A stretch of DNA of 64,000 nucleotides from Siphonodentalium dalli. Taxonomy: Eukaryota > Mollusca > Scaphopoda > Gadilida > Siphonodentaliidae. Position numbers and translations under genes: made by a program. Of this stretch, positions 12,915-26,342 are shown piece after piece. The stretch covers positions 276,793,614 through 276,857,613 of the forward strand of contig CP136064.1 in NCBI GenBank assembly GCA_032622095.1, read 5' to 3'. The first letter of the stretch is position 1, and each line of letters begins with the position of its first letter. The notes beneath the pieces are model-generated. The model saw only the letters and a list, made by a program, of their open reading frames with translations, was not told the DNA's origin and did not search any database.

Positions 12915-13060
12915 TTTTGTCGAGTTTATATATATATATAAAAGAAGAGGATCTGTCCGTCTGTTTGTATGTCTTTTCGGATTTTTCTCCCAGACCCCTA
13001 GACCGATTTAAACCAAATTTGGTGTGGTGACTCTGGGGAGGTTATAGTGGTGTTATGTAT
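12915..13060 (+). mobile_element. Diverged Helitron-like head
   Basis: TATATATATAAAAGAAGAGG, TCTGTCCGTCTGTTTGTATG and CCTAGACCGATTTAAACCAA follow the order of the heads at 40560 and 50345. Confidence 0.4.
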
Positions 13061-13465
13061 TCAAAATGTGTATTTAAAAACAATTAATTAAATAAATAAA
13101 AAATATACAAATTAAAATAAGCTCACTGTGGGCCTATTTCAGAATAAAATAAATGTGAATATTTAGGTTCAATATGAACCTATTTACATAGTAGAATGTA
13201 CGCTCTTTCTATGTGACATAGTGTTTTCACTGTGGTCCGCGCCATCCAACAGAATAACGGGTTTAAGACCACTATGGGCTTGGCTTATTTCATAATCAAA
13301 TAAGACGAATACATGTATGAACTTATGTGAACATTTAGGCCCAAACGAAGACGATGCATCAATTAAATGCACGAACGACCTTCGCGGTGGGTAATGTTGT
13401 GAAAAGAGTCACATCCATTGAAACCGCCACAAACGGAAAGACTATTAAACAATAGGCATATTTAT

Positions 13466-13655
13466 TTTGATCTTATACCAATCCCAAATGCCGCGTAAAT
13501 AGTATGTTTTTGTCAAGTTCGAAAGCTTTGTTATGTACACAAAAGCCAAAATTGTTGCATAGCATAGCTTTTATTTGCATAACACAACGTACGAACTTGA
13601 CAATAACATACTATATGTACGCGATATTTATTATTGGTATAAGAACAAAATATGT
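13466..13655. mobile_element. Fold-back MITE
   Basis: Arms of about 90 bases (TTATACCAAT...GCGTAAATAGTATGTTTTTG and complement) are centred near 13560. A half copy of the same arm lies at 17222-17290. Confidence 0.75.
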
Positions 13656-13659
13656 CAAT

Positions 13660-15425
13660 ATATTAATATTCTTTCTGTTTATGGCACTCCGATTTATTTT
13701 AAATTTCACAAGCGCATAAGCATATAATTGAACAATGTGTTGACATCAACTCGATATTACAACTAAATAATTAATTGGAAATTGAGCATGTGTAAGCCGG
13801 TCATTAGAAGTGAATACTAATAGAGCCAACACTAGGTTAGCAATCCGAGATGGGGAGAGGGATTTATATTTGTTTTCGAAACAACTCACTGTTTAAGCAA
13901 CACAACCATTGAATGCAAGGCATCATCCCTAGTTAAAGCACAAGTCTGCTGCCATTTGCTTTTTTAAATTATATTTTCTGGTATGAGATGCCAGGTTGGT
14001 AATGAAATTAGCTGATCAAAAATATGTAAGAGGTTATCTGTTTTGCTCTTATGTTGTAAGAACCTATTTCAGTATTGCGACTTGTTTTGGCATATTTAAA
14101 CATATAATGCCATCTGAAAGATATAATGCATAGATTCTAAATTCTAACTGACACTTCCCCAGAAAGTTGAACAACAACTGAAAGAATATAGTAGATATTC
14201 TAATTTCGCATGAGTATAGCATTATTACCCATAAATTATTTGTATTAATATGTTGAACTCTTTACAGACGCCCACCGGACTTGAACGAATAAGAGGTTTC
14301 AACATTTGTTTTTAAAGTAACACAGCAATACAATACCCATAACAATACATATGGAGTACTGATCGTGTGCCGTTCTGTACGTGCATGAATTATAGATGTT
14401 GAATAGTACTTCCGCTTCGTTTGCGTTTAATATTGTTTTAATTTCTTTTCTTGAGATTAATTCTTCACTGCAAGCAGGAAACCGCATCCAACTCTCTAAA
14501 GAAATATATGTTTTTTTGTATATTATCTTATGTTGCCAATCTTGTGAACATGCAGTTGTTTATCTTTGTGTGCTACCAAAACTTATTTAGAAATTCAATT
14601 CTGATGACGTCAAAGTTTTTGGGGAAAAACATGTATTATTACTAAATGATATGTGGCTCTTGATTTATGAAATTATGTTCATCTGTATGGATGGGGACTG
14701 GGAGTAACAAATATTCAGAGTTGTGAATCCCCCTCCCCAAGCATGACAGTATGGTGAATATTTAGTAGGTTTTATATTTATATTTTATAACAATAAATGT
14801 AATAAACAAACAGAAGGTACGTTTTGTTTTATCAACAGATCAATGTGACTTTCAGTTTCAATTTCTCTGTCGGAAAACCATATCACGAAATTGGGTGATT
14901 TATTAATGTTTTAAGCAATGGCTACGTGGTGAAATGAAACATAAAATAAATCACCAAGTGGCCTATCAACTCTTGGATAGTTACGTGTAAATTCAGTTAC
15001 AATTGACTGCATTATTAGTCCAAACTAGTCAACATTGTGCCATCGATTACAACGCACGTGTTTTTTGTTTACTTCAATTTGGTGAAACGGTTTTTGACAT
15101 TGCAGTCAATGCATTCGCACCGCACATATCTTGTGCAATTAATACATTAAACAATTCTTTCGTGCCTACATTGTATCTTACGATCGAGAAAAGTGCTTTC
15201 TCATAGTGAAATTTTGAGCAATCATATTCAATATAAAATGACAAGACAGTGCCGATAAGTAATTCGCGGTAAATGCGGCACTATTCGGAATTGATTTGCG
15301 CACTTTCAATTTTAAAATAGCCGCGTTTGTCTCGTGAACTCTTGTGTTCAAATAACAGAAAATAATGTTATACAATGTCATTTCTTTGATTTTTCACATC
15401 ATGATATGGCCAATTTACTTGAGTA
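13660..15425. other. No gene seen
   Basis: AT-rich sequence. Frames near 14400-14645 are short and low in complexity. Confidence 0.5.
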
Positions 15426-16376
15426 TTTGGCAGTGTTAATGCGCGGAGAATAATACTTTTATTAATCAAACGAGAGAACAAAACAGCCGATCGATGCACA
15501 TTTGTGCTATACAGTGTTTTATCATTGTTGCGCTGACGTCGGCAAGGTTCCGAGATGTTTTCATCGTCATCAGCTGATCAATAAGTTCAATGGCAACACT
15601 CGATAAATGGTCAATTGATACTAACACTAAATCTAAGATATATTATGTTTGAATTTGCAATGAATGTCATTTATTTATTACCGAATGGCTAATAGTTATA
15701 GCCATGATAAATGACAGTCCCCATTGTGCGCCCCACATGCCAACACCACGTGTTCGCAGGTACAAATTTGTGCACTCGTTATCAGTGGGCGTTTCTTGGC
15801 GGGAGTGTTTTTTAAATAAACCATTTGGATTGAATCGTGTGTCCATTCCTTTGTATTTTTAGATTACATTGTGGAGAATATACTCAAGATTATGTAATTG
15901 TCAATGCGCGCAGAATAATAATTGTATTAATCAAACGACAGAACAAAACGGCCGATGCACATAAATTTGTGCTACAGTATTTTATCATTGCTGCTATGAC
16001 GTCGACAAGGTTCCTAGATTTTTTCATCGTCATCAGCTAATCAATAAGTTCAATGGCAACACTTGATAAATGGTCAATTGATACTAATACTAAATCTAAG
16101 ATATATTCTGTTTGAATTTGCAATGAATGTCATTTATGAATTACCGAATTGGGTAATAGTTATAGCCATGATAAATTACAGTCCCCATTGTGCGCCCGAA
16201 TTTCCAACAACACGTGTTTACTGTATGTACATTTTGCGCACGTCATCAGTGGTGATTTCTTGGCGGGAGTGTTTTTTATATAAACCATTTGGATTGAATC
16301 ATGTGTCCATTCCTTTGTATTTTTCGATTATAGTGTGGAGAATGTACTCAAGATTATGTATTTGTCAATGCGCTTT
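15426..16376. repeat. 466-bp tandem duplication
   Basis: Two units start near 15426 and 15893 with many point differences and a few indels. A third start (GTCAATGCGC) at 16360 diverges at once. Shared blocks include TCATCGTCATCAGCT, AATAAGTTCAATGGCAACAC and TTCTTGGCGGGAGTGTTTTT. Confidence 0.85.
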
Positions 16377-17084
16377 AACAACATAATTTATTTGGGTACT
16401 AATCCAGGCAATCCCCGTGCCCACAATATTGAGCTGAATTGGCGTGACGTTGGGACGTGTAACTGAAGAGAAAATCGAAAATGTTGTCGAACTTTCCGAT
16501 CAAAACTTTATTGAATTCTCAAAATTGCTCACTCAGTGTATTAAAATAAAATATTATTCATATGTTCTTGTGATGAATGAGGGAAAAAATCAAATCAAAT
16601 GACAGTTTTATTTGAGAACATTTCTAGGGCCAAAAGAGTTAGAACAACACGGCGTCCTTAGTAACACCAACACTGCAACAGCGCAGGTGTCTTGGAGTTG
16701 ACTCGGAACTGTATTTGCTTCGCTGGTCAAATCATGATATTGGTCTTTTAATTCAGTTGCATATTATTAATAGCTCAAAAACATAAAGAAGTCAAATAAA
16801 TATTCTATTAGAAATAAAAATAAAGTTTGTAAATAAAAATCTGTAGAATAAAACTATATTAGATGGCTGTACACAAATCACAATTGCGAGTACATTGATT
16901 TAGTCGACTTGAAAAATAGCACCGCGACGACGCAGTTTTCGTTTTATTACGATTTTATTATGAAATGTCGATTAAATTGTACAAAATCTACCACAAAACC
17001 CAACAAAAACTTAAATATTAAAAATATGATCATTTTGTTGTGTTATAATGCAATATTTTTGTTGTAAACTATGACCGAAAAAAT

Positions 17085-17166
17085 CCAAAAACTCCGGGCG
17101 CTCTGGGGCTTTCTGGACGTTACACGGCCGGGCGCTCTGGGGCTCTCTGAACGCTAAAGGGTTAAA
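17085..17166 (+). mobile_element. Possible right end of another TTAA element
   Basis: Two GGGCGCTCTGGGGCT repeats are followed by CTAAAGGGTTAA, an end like those of the TTAA families. No left end was found. Confidence 0.35.
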
Positions 17167-17409
17167 CCGCCATCAACATAAAGAGTATTGAAATGTAGAA
17201 ATATGTTGTTTTTATACAATTCTTAAATATCGCGTAAATATTATGTTTTTACCAATTTCGTACGATGTGTTATGTAAACAAATGTCAAACTATCAAACGA
17301 ATATTGTCCGTTGTTTATAGAAGGTACCATGGAAGGTGGAGATGATCAAATTATTGGCCTTAAAATTATTGGCCATATTATAGGTCCTTTTCAGATAAGG
17401 TCATAGGTC

Positions 17410-17620
17410 ATCAGTTGAACTTACTATTTAATATATAATAAGTGCATCATACGACCTGTGGCCTTATCTAAAACAGTTACCTCTATAAACAGGGCTCCTT
17501 CTCCACTTGTATTATCTGTCGTCAGTTTTTATCACCATAACACCTCCCAAAATGAATATATTATTTTAATGTATACTTTTATAACTATATGGGGTAATCC
17601 ATTCAGTATAAAACGGGTTA
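17410..17620 (+). repeat. Diverged repeat shared with 55.87-56.0 kb
   Basis: GGCTCCTTCTCCACTTGTAT and CCTCCCAAAATGAAT-type blocks match GGTTCCTTCTGCACTTTTAT and CCTCCAAATGAAT at 55890-55950, ending near ATCCATT. Confidence 0.5.
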
Positions 17621-18785
17621 GTGGTTATGTGTATGTAATCACATTAGTATTTATTGATTAAATGGTCAGTGGTATGGCATTTCAGCCAAGCAAATTGATT
17701 AAAGTACAAGACACCAAACTGCAAGCAGCGTTCTTCAGTCACCTCGATACCCTAATCTGACCACCGCCAACACGTATATTTCCATATTAAATTAAACATT
17801 TTTGTATTTAAGAGTTATGTCAGTTACAATGCATTCCGGTTTGATCTAGCCAATGTTCAAATGAATATAATGAGTTCCGTTTTCAGAATAATGCAGAATT
17901 AATTGTAACCGAGAAGTCTTAATTTAAAAAAAATATATTTCCTCACACTCTGCGTTCGTGATGATAGCGGTCAGGCCGACAATTGCATTGCAATTTGACA
18001 AGTCACTTGTGACTTAGAGGTGATCACCAAGTGAAAGCAAATTGCTCATTCCCTCTTTTTTCTTACATAATGCTTAATAACGAACCAAAGCCGGACGCTT
18101 TGGGTCGTATATAGACTATATACCAATTATTATCTAATACGACGCTGTTGTTTGAATTTCGGGAGCGCGAACGTCGCCCAGTAGATCGGTGGGCTTAAAG
18201 CATTAATGTCGTAATCGGCTGTCAAGAGGTCAACCCAAATCAGTCGACGTGCAACATTCTCCTATTTATATAAACGTCATAACATAATTTATTTGTTTTA
18301 TTTCTAAGGGAAAGTAGGTCCATAATGAATTTCCAACGGGTCTACTCCGGCACTCTATATACTGGATCAAATCATCGGACCCTAGGAAGTTTAAATATTT
18401 GTTTAAGTAAACTAAAATCACCACAACTCAACACGATCTACGTGTATCTCAAAGCTTTATTTTCCAACTGATGCACAACAGTTGATCAATACTGCATGGT
18501 TATGTAGTGACTATACCGTGCAAAAGGAAATGAGATAATATTTAATATGGATTTGATTTGTATCATAAGTCTGCATACTTACATGCATCTATATATAAAT
18601 CCATATATATCCTATTTTCTTGAATATAATGAAAACACATAATTATGAACAAAGAAAAAGATACATTCAGTTCCACGCGAATTCGGTCAATGGTAAAAGT
18701 TACACGATGACTTTGTTTGTCGACTATCGTTGAAATCGACATAACATGTTATATATGAATTAAATGAACATCCTGAGTATCTGAA

Positions 18786-19419
18786 GCGGAGAGTTCCCGA
18801 CAAAAGTACCCGTAGAAATCCGTCAGGTTTGACCCGATTTTACCTTGAATTGACCATTTTGAAGGTCACGGTCAGGTTGGGGTAACGATTTGACCCGTCC
18901 AAAACACCCCTCGGACAAAAGTAACCCTATTTATCAAATGTTGTCGAAATCCCGTCAAAATTCGCGATTTTACCTTGAATTGACAATTGTTAAGGTCAAG
19001 GTCAGGTCGGGGTCACGATTTGACCCGTCCAAAACACTCCCCGGACAAAAGTACCCATGGGTATCAAATTTCGTCGAAATCCGTCCGTTTTACCCGATTT
19101 GACCTTGCATTGACCTTTTTGAAGGTCAAGGTCAGGTCGGGGTAAAGATTTTACCCTTCCAAAAGACTCCCCGAACAAAAGTATATGTAGGTATCAAATT
19201 TCGTCGAAATCCGTCCCGTTTTACCCGATTTGACCTTGAATTGACCATTTTGAAGGTCAAGGTCAGGTCGGTGTCACGATTTGACCCACCCAAAACACTC
19301 CCTGAAAAAAATCACCCTTAGATAACAAGTTCGGGCTAAATCCGCCCGGCAGTTTTCCCGGCCGTAGCTAACAGACAAACAACAAACAAACAGACAGAAG
19401 TCCCAAAATATATATTAGA
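18786..19419 (-). mobile_element. Helitron-like nonautonomous element with tandem core
   Basis: On the minus strand it starts A/TCTAATATATATTTTGGGA, then TCTGTCTGTTTGTTTG, then four tandem units of 130-131 bases (starts 18836, 18966, 19096, 19227). The same head sequence begins other copies at 40560, 41177 and near 50345. Central tandem units after a conserved head are known from HINE/CvA-type elements of molluscs and insects. The far end was not defined. Confidence 0.6.
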
Positions 19420-20082
19420 TTTATAATTACCCCACCAACCATAATCCTTATGCATGTGAATCTTATTTGGTGAGATTCTATAAATTTATTTTGACAAGAT
19501 GTTTTAAACGCTACATGCAGAAACCCCTATTTGGTTGATTTAGCTTTGGTTCGTTAATTACGCTTGCGTATGATCATATTAGATGCATGGTTATCGTCCA
19601 TCTCGAAATAAGTACAGATTACAACAGAATCACTCAAAACGAACCATTTTCCATTGAAAATGAAAAATTGTGTTATTTTTATAAATTCTCTGTATATTTA
19701 TAATAGCTATTTGTTTTTAATATACATGTATATCACTTTTATGTCAGGAACAAGGCGCCATTTCGCACACTGTAACCATGCGGAAGGATACCAGTTTGTT
19801 TTATAACATAGTTAGAGCATCACGGTTAATCAGCTTGTAGGTCTGCGATACATACAGGTTATCATTACAGATCATGGCCTGTTACGCGATTAATAGGTTG
19901 GGGAATTTCTACCAATTCTGAACTAAAAAGATGGCAATGATCTTAATCCGTGAGAAACTGTGGCGTGTATTTTTTTTTACAAACTACCTGCAACCCTTAT
20001 AAGTTATTACGCGCACCGCGTGTATACTAATGTACAAATTCTCGTTTCGCCTGGGCGCTGCCATAGCGCATGGGGGTTATAT

Positions 20083-21262
20083 ATATATATATATATTATT
20101 TTTTTATTGGAATAAACATACATCAATGAAGGAATGTAAACATAAACAGAGGTACATATTATTATATATCAAATGACATTCTTCCAATTCGCTCACATCT
20201 CGCTCGCTTCATGTATACGTCTTTCGTACACCACATGCACTCCCAGTGACTGACATGTAAATTTGAATTAATGGAATATATGTTCAAATTAATATATTAA
20301 TTCAGATTTTAAATATTTCAACTTTCTTCCTGTGTACGGCGTATCGGTACGACATCTAACCATAGACTGCATTGTGATATTGGCGGTGATATCGTATTTC
20401 CGGTTAGAATAACTAAGTGAGTTTTCGAGTTGTTGAAGAGATCATTTCCAGGACACTCAAGTTGATTATTGTTGACTTGTGGGTACACATGTAAAGCCTT
20501 TTCTAAAAGGAACCAGTTTTTCTTAAATTCTTCTTGTTTCGATTGGCATCGTGCGGTATACTTCTCACATTGGTATCTATAATTCAACTTTTGAGGAAAA
20601 CATTTAGCGATAAGTTAATTGGCTTGAATTTAGTCCTATATATGTATTTTTTAATTAGGAGCCATAGCATGTTAGTTGTAAAGGTAGGATCCGTTGGCGA
20701 AGAGCCGAGAATCATTGTCGTTTGTTGGGGAAAGATATCAATGCTGTTAATTTTACCCCAATCGCTGAGTTCCTTAATGAATTTCTGAACGTGAACACAG
20801 TTCCAAAATATGTGGGAGATGTCTTCTGTCTCGCTTTTACATCTGTCGCATTTATCATCTTGTCGTAAATTGGACATTTTGAGAAACTTGTTGGTTGATA
20901 ATATTCGTGAATTTATTCGGAATTGTAGCCATTGCAGCTTTGTGTCCGGTGTCGTGAGAAAGGGAAGTTTATCCAGTTTGCACCAATTAATTATGTTGTC
21001 GGGAAATAACACTTGCCATTTTTTGTGTGCTACAGTAGAAGTTGGAATGTCGATTAAAATTTCATAAAAGTCTTGTCCTCCTCGACAGTTTTTAATCAAT
21101 TTAATGAAATTATTTGGTAAAAGGGGAGTGACTATTCGAGTTATAGGTTGTTGAAGTTTTTTTGCAAGTAATTTTATCTGATGTTGGATGTTATTAAGAG
21201 TGATGAAGTTTGTATGTATGGTATAGATCCTTAGTAGATCGTCTCGTGTAAGAAACATCCTA
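20083..21262 (-). mobile_element. 5'-truncated L1/Tx1-like LINE with target duplication
   Basis: The insertion is bounded by identical 14-base copies of CATGGGGGTTATAT at 20069-20082 and 21263-21276. On the minus strand it starts inside the C-terminal part of the LINE protein and ends with a short A-rich and TA-rich tail. TSD plus 5' truncation are the signature of target-primed reverse transcription. Confidence 0.9.
20318..21258 (-). pseudogene. LINE ORF2 C-terminal fragment (L1/Tx1-like)
   Basis: A frame of about 224 residues (21258 to 20584) contains LQWLQFRINSRILSTN and a zinc-like DDKCDRCKSETEDISHIFWN segment, the region that follows the reverse transcriptase in L1/Tx1-clade proteins. 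The reading continues in another frame from about 20587 to 20318 (YRYQCEKYTARCQSKQEEFK), so one frameshift near 20585 breaks it. RT and endonuclease are absent because of 5' truncation. Confidence 0.8.
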
Positions 21263-21704
21263 CATGGGGGTTATATTTAAGGAATGTTAATTATTAGGAC
21301 ACATTAAAAGTTGTATGGCTACCCCGATGCCGAGATGTAGTGCGACCCCGAGGCCGAGCCCGGTAGAAGGTGTAATTGAGAATTGCAATTTCGTTTATTG
21401 GCGTTTACATTATGTCATTAATGTTGATTTTGGTTTTGTGATAAGCTATGCCAATTACAAATAACAGAAATGAAAAAGATTCTATAATTACACTACAGGG
21501 TATATAATATATGATCTTGAGCGTTTCTGACTATGGTTTTCTTGTATCTAGTATGGGTAAATGAGCCCAACACAAGCCTGGTTATTGTCTAATGAACATG
21601 TATCTTGACACATCAATTTTAATTTCTCAAAGATTGTATTCATATTCTCTCAGAAACTGCGGGAACATTCACATGCTGACCAATTTTCCTAACAAACTTT
21701 CAAT

Positions 21705-21962
21705 GTTTGATGCAAAGGGGTATGTGTTTGATACAGATGGATATGTGTTTTGATGCAGAGGGGTATGTGTTTGATACAGAGGGATATGTGTTTGGTGCAG
21801 ATTGGTATGTGTTTGATACAGATGGATATGTGTTTGGTACAGAGGGATATGTATTTGGTACAGAGGGATATGTGTTTGATACAGATGGACATGTGTTTGA
21901 TACAGAGGGGTGTGTGTTTGATACAGAAGGAAATGGGTTTGATACAGAGGGATGTGTGTTTG
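21705..21962. repeat. 21-bp minisatellite, about 12 units
   Basis: Unit GATACAGAGGGATATGTGTTT with GAT/GGT and ACA/GCA variants. Because 21 is a multiple of three, several frames stay open on both strands (QTHIPLY-type heptads). This is not evidence for a protein. Confidence 0.9.
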
Positions 21963-22589
21963 CATGTTTATACAACATAAACTCCAGAGTCAATTGTCAA
22001 TAGCATTACATTATGACGGTCGTGAGGCCAATTGCTTGGATACACTTGTCCACATATCCAACTCGGTTTGTGCGGTCTCATCTACTGCACTCTGGGTACA
22101 AGTTCATTTCTGTTAATAGAATGATACAAAATGTTGTGTAACTGACAATCTATTATGTGATATCACCCTCTTATGTATAAATCATATTATATAGTACTAA
22201 TCGTCAAGTCTTATTTTCATGCTCAAGTGCAATAACCGATATTATTTGTAATGCATTCCGCCTGTCTCATATCAAAGGCATGCAAGCTCGTTCTTCAAGC
22301 TAGGTACATCGTAAAGATAAAAGAGTATTGTCATTTGCAAAACAATGTTTCATGTTGAAACCATTGTTACCTAAAGACCAACTGTTACTGTTATGTTACG
22401 TTAATATTTCTCAATACACTAACTACGAATACCACAAACGAGTTCAATTAAAATTATAAAAGCATTGAAACATATTTTGATGTAAATATTGTAGTCACAT
22501 TGGCTATTGGCGATATTTGCTTATAAAACTAACAGTTTAAAGAAAACTGTTTCAAATTTAAATTATGTAAAATCTCACTGTCTTTTCCA

Positions 22590-25100
22590 TCTTCATGATA
22601 ATCATGGTCTTCGCAACATGTATAATGTTACCATGTACCAACTGCCAATACAGATTACTGGGAATGAAACGAATGAACGGGAATAAAGGGGACAAATCTG
22701 TCTTACCGAATACCCAATGGTTCTGCCTGGTGGACAAAATTGGAGAACCAATTATGCTTTACCCAGCTTGGACTGCAGCCGAGCCACTCATGATAGATTT
22801 GGTGATACATCGACGGATGGAGATCATGATCAGATCGAGCAGTCGCTCCAGCACGAGGTGAAAGGGCTTTCGACATTCCTTTCGGGTCACCTTTACATGC
22901 GCTTACGAGGGAGCTCAGTTAGTTGTTCAGTGTTCTATGATGCAGCCAAGCGCGGGGAGAAAATTAATGACGAATTTTGATTAGCAAATAACCTCGATTG
23001 ACATGATTTGATAGCATTGTTCTACAATCATTTACCATTTAACAGAACATCAGAGTGCTTTCCCTTGTTTCGAGGGTTCCAAGGAAGATATAGAAACCTT
23101 TACGACCAGGACACTGTCACTTGTCGATGTATAGTGTTCCCTTCATTGGCGTAATTAGCACTCGGGGTGATAGTCCCACCAAACCCATTGGCCGCATTTG
23201 GTGGGCTTTCTGGACTATCGACAGGGACTCCAAGTCGGATACTACGGGACGACTGTTGGCATACCCTGGGACAGTCAAATGAGGAAATAGGATCCAAGTT
23301 GCATGGCTTTTGTTAGCATTTGGGTAGCAACTTGCCCTGTGATGTCGGTCAATTTGTACTCTGCCTAACGTCGTCAGAGCTGGGTGGTTATGCCATCGGA
23401 CTGCACACTTAGCGACCTGGGTTCGACCATCCTGAGAGGTATTCCACCATTTTACTGTTCTCGGGTTGGGATGTGTTCAACTTCTTGCTTTATAAGTTGT
23501 TGCTTCTTTCCATGTTCCATCCAGCTCTTTCATGGTCACGGGCTTTGCTGGGGAATGTCTATAGTCATTCATATCACTAGATTAGTATATGACTCTCGCC
23601 CTTTCATTTTCCTGACTTTTAAGACGTGTTCTGGACTGGTTCGGGTGCTCGATAGGGTCAATATTTACATCTCGATTTGGGACGCAAGAATCAGAGATAA
23701 ACAAGCATACATGCTTTATCTCCGACCTCGCTGTGTTTCCGTAATGGATACGAATTACATATATTTTGTCTTCAGGTTGCTTTCAGTGCTAACTCAACAT
23801 AGATTTCACTTTTGTTGTCCAGTCATACATAGATGAGTCCATTATCCATGGTGCGACATATGCTCAATTTCAGAACACTGTTGACATGAGGTCTAGTTCA
23901 GCACCCCACTCGGGCTTAATGGGCAACACGGCGTATTAGCAGCGTGGAAAAGAAGAACGAAATGGCTTCTGTGATATCGGCCTTTGCTTCTAATTCGTCA
24001 GTCTTCTTATGGGCTCGGTTGTCGGTACATAATGGTGTTGTTTTCCCTGATAGTGCTCGATTCGCCTAGTGCTCATTTAACATACTAAGCCAGGTCCTTT
24101 GCTGACCTCAGCGATTGCCAATGCAGGATAATGTTGCACCTGTGGGTGCACACTTCATAAAGCCGGATGAAAATTATTGCCAGATGCTTCTCCTCGTGCG
24201 AGATTCATTAGCATTGGGTGTCGGATGCCAGATCATATGATCCGCCCTCTCGATTCGCACTTCGGGCGATGGTTGTCTCCGGAACAGGGTCCCATTGGAG
24301 GGGCACCCCATCCTTACCAGAAGGGATAGCTTGCGCCATCGACTCGTCGGGGACCAGTCAGCAGAGCTCGAACAGCTGGGGCGCGGTGGCCCTTGGTCTG
24401 CTTTTCATTACATACCTGCCGTCGGTTTCTGCTGGTTTTGGGCTTGTGCCACAATCCTGAGGCATCGTTAGTCCAATTTTTTTTGTGGATTTCCACCTTA
24501 ACGACATTGGAATTGAGGTTCCTGGCTGCCTTTCTGTCATGGATTCAGTAGCCTGTGATTGGTCAGTTGGGTTTAACTGTGTTGGTGGGCATTTCCACAT
24601 TTGGGAACGTCATCGGGGAAAAATGACATGGCTTATTGCATCTTAGTCGGTCATATCTCGAACTCCAGGCTTCAAACTAAGTTTTCTGCTGTGAAACTCC
24701 AAAACTGATCCCTGTTCTTCATACGGCCTGAGCCTTGCAACGTATGTCTGTGTAATACCCATTCCCTTCCCGGTCAGACGATTGGTCAATGATACCTCCT
24801 CCTTATCGACAATGGCGTGTCTCCAAGTAGTTGGTGTCGGGCCCTTTCTTGGGAGCTTGCAGCTGGTTTTTCATCGGGCTCTCATCCTGTACTGGGACAC
24901 GGCCCAACCCACTCAAGATTTGGTTCGGGGGTTGGTTCTATTGTTTTTAAGGGGGTCTTCGTTATAACTTGCGGCTCTTGCTGCCTGGGTTAGCCTGTTA
25001 GGTGCGGTATTAGTATTTAGCCATCCCTGGGTTTATAATACCCGGCTGGGGATTTCTTGTCAACGGGTATTTTTCTATTTCCATTTCCTAAGAACATGGA
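22590..25100. other. GC-richer unassigned block
   Basis: Composition shifts from AT-rich to near-even GC. Short frames of 60-150 codons appear on both strands (for example plus-strand 22717-22980 and 23384-23836) but no recognisable domain, splice pattern or repeat boundary was found. GTCGTCAGAGCTGGGTGG at 23370 is tRNA-like. A decayed large mobile element or transferred segment are possibilities. Neither is shown. Confidence 0.4.
23376..23436 (+). other. tRNA-like segment, possible SINE head
   Basis: GCTGGGTGGTTATGCCATCG and CCTGGGTTCGACC are spaced like boxes A and B of a tRNA. No full cloverleaf or tail was recognised. Confidence 0.35.
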
Positions 25101-26342
25101 TATAAAAATACCCCCCCCGGTGGACTTAACTAATCAAATGATTGAATTACACCAGGTGGTCACCATATCCTCTACAACTGCAGTGGAGCCCGCTGGCAGA
25201 TTTACTGTTACCCCTCTGAGATGTTATATACCCCTTATGATGTTTAACTTGACTACCCAAAAGGGCTGAGATACCACTCAAAAGTGTTAAAATACCCCCT
25301 ATGGTTGGAGACATTCTACCCCTAGATTTTGCCCCCCCCCCCACCGGGGGCGATGGCTCATAGATGCATTCCATGGGAGTACCAAATGCCTCCCAAATGG
25401 GGTACGAAATACTTTTACTTTTGTTTTTAGTGTGCATATCCGACACCGGAAATTGTGCATGACTGTTGCCAATAGTGTCCTGATAGTATACCACCATTAA
25501 AATTTCATCAATTTCATTACTAATGCGTAATAATTTCGGCAAAGTCTGTCGGTGAATACGTTCGCTATACAATGGTCTTGGTGGATGACCGACGAAGAGT
25601 TGAACAGTTCAACGCGCGCAGAGTAAGAGAGATGTTTTATTCCTCCAAATATGGAGACCATTATGGTACAATCAACGATGGGAATGTGTTGAGTATTCAT
25701 TTTAGCACATCCGCACACAATCAGAAAATTAAATGTTAGATGCTAGTGTGCGGCAAATTGCAATCACAATATATTTACTGTCGTGCGAATTTCCTGTCAC
25801 CAACCAGAAAGAAACCACTTAGTAGCCCATAAATCGACAAATACTACGCTTTCCCGATAAAGGGCAACAACTAAATACGATTGGCTGATTATATTTAATA
25901 AACGTGCTTACTCGCCGTAGTCAAATTTGCTTTTCGAAGTCTGTTTACAGTCATGTTTATTGAATAGAGAAATTGCTCCAGCTTGACTTGAAATTTATAT
26001 GCGATCTATAATGTGCAAAAGCGGTTAGGGCACAATTTATTGCAACTTATTAAGCCCATCCACGATTCAACAGCTCCCCCGGAATTGCTCTACCACATGG
26101 GTTACCAATTTGGCTCTTCTCAATTAACATTTTAATTAAGTATCATTTTCCCCTTCAAATTATAGATTCTGTTAAACTAATATATGCATCAAGGCAACAC
26201 TCTGGTTCATATTTGCTCAAAAAATTAAAAATATTGTCTATCAATAATTTTTATCATGATCACAAACTTGCGACAATGAAAACTATTCATTAATAATTTA
26301 GAGTTCTATAAATTGTTCCTGTCATTGCTGGATATATGGGAT

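Larger units (their letters stand above)
16380..18785. other. Mostly unassigned DNA
   Basis: Contains the TTAA-element end at 17085, a half MITE arm at 17222 and the diverged repeat at 17410. Nothing else was recognised. Confidence 0.45.

Noticed and set aside
21669-22003. Heptad-repeat proteins on both strands
   Set aside because: A 21-bp minisatellite keeps several frames open on both strands; there is no start context or composition to support a gene.
23376-23436. Functional tRNA gene
   Set aside because: Only box A- and B-like sequence; no complete acceptor stem or cloverleaf could be folded by eye.
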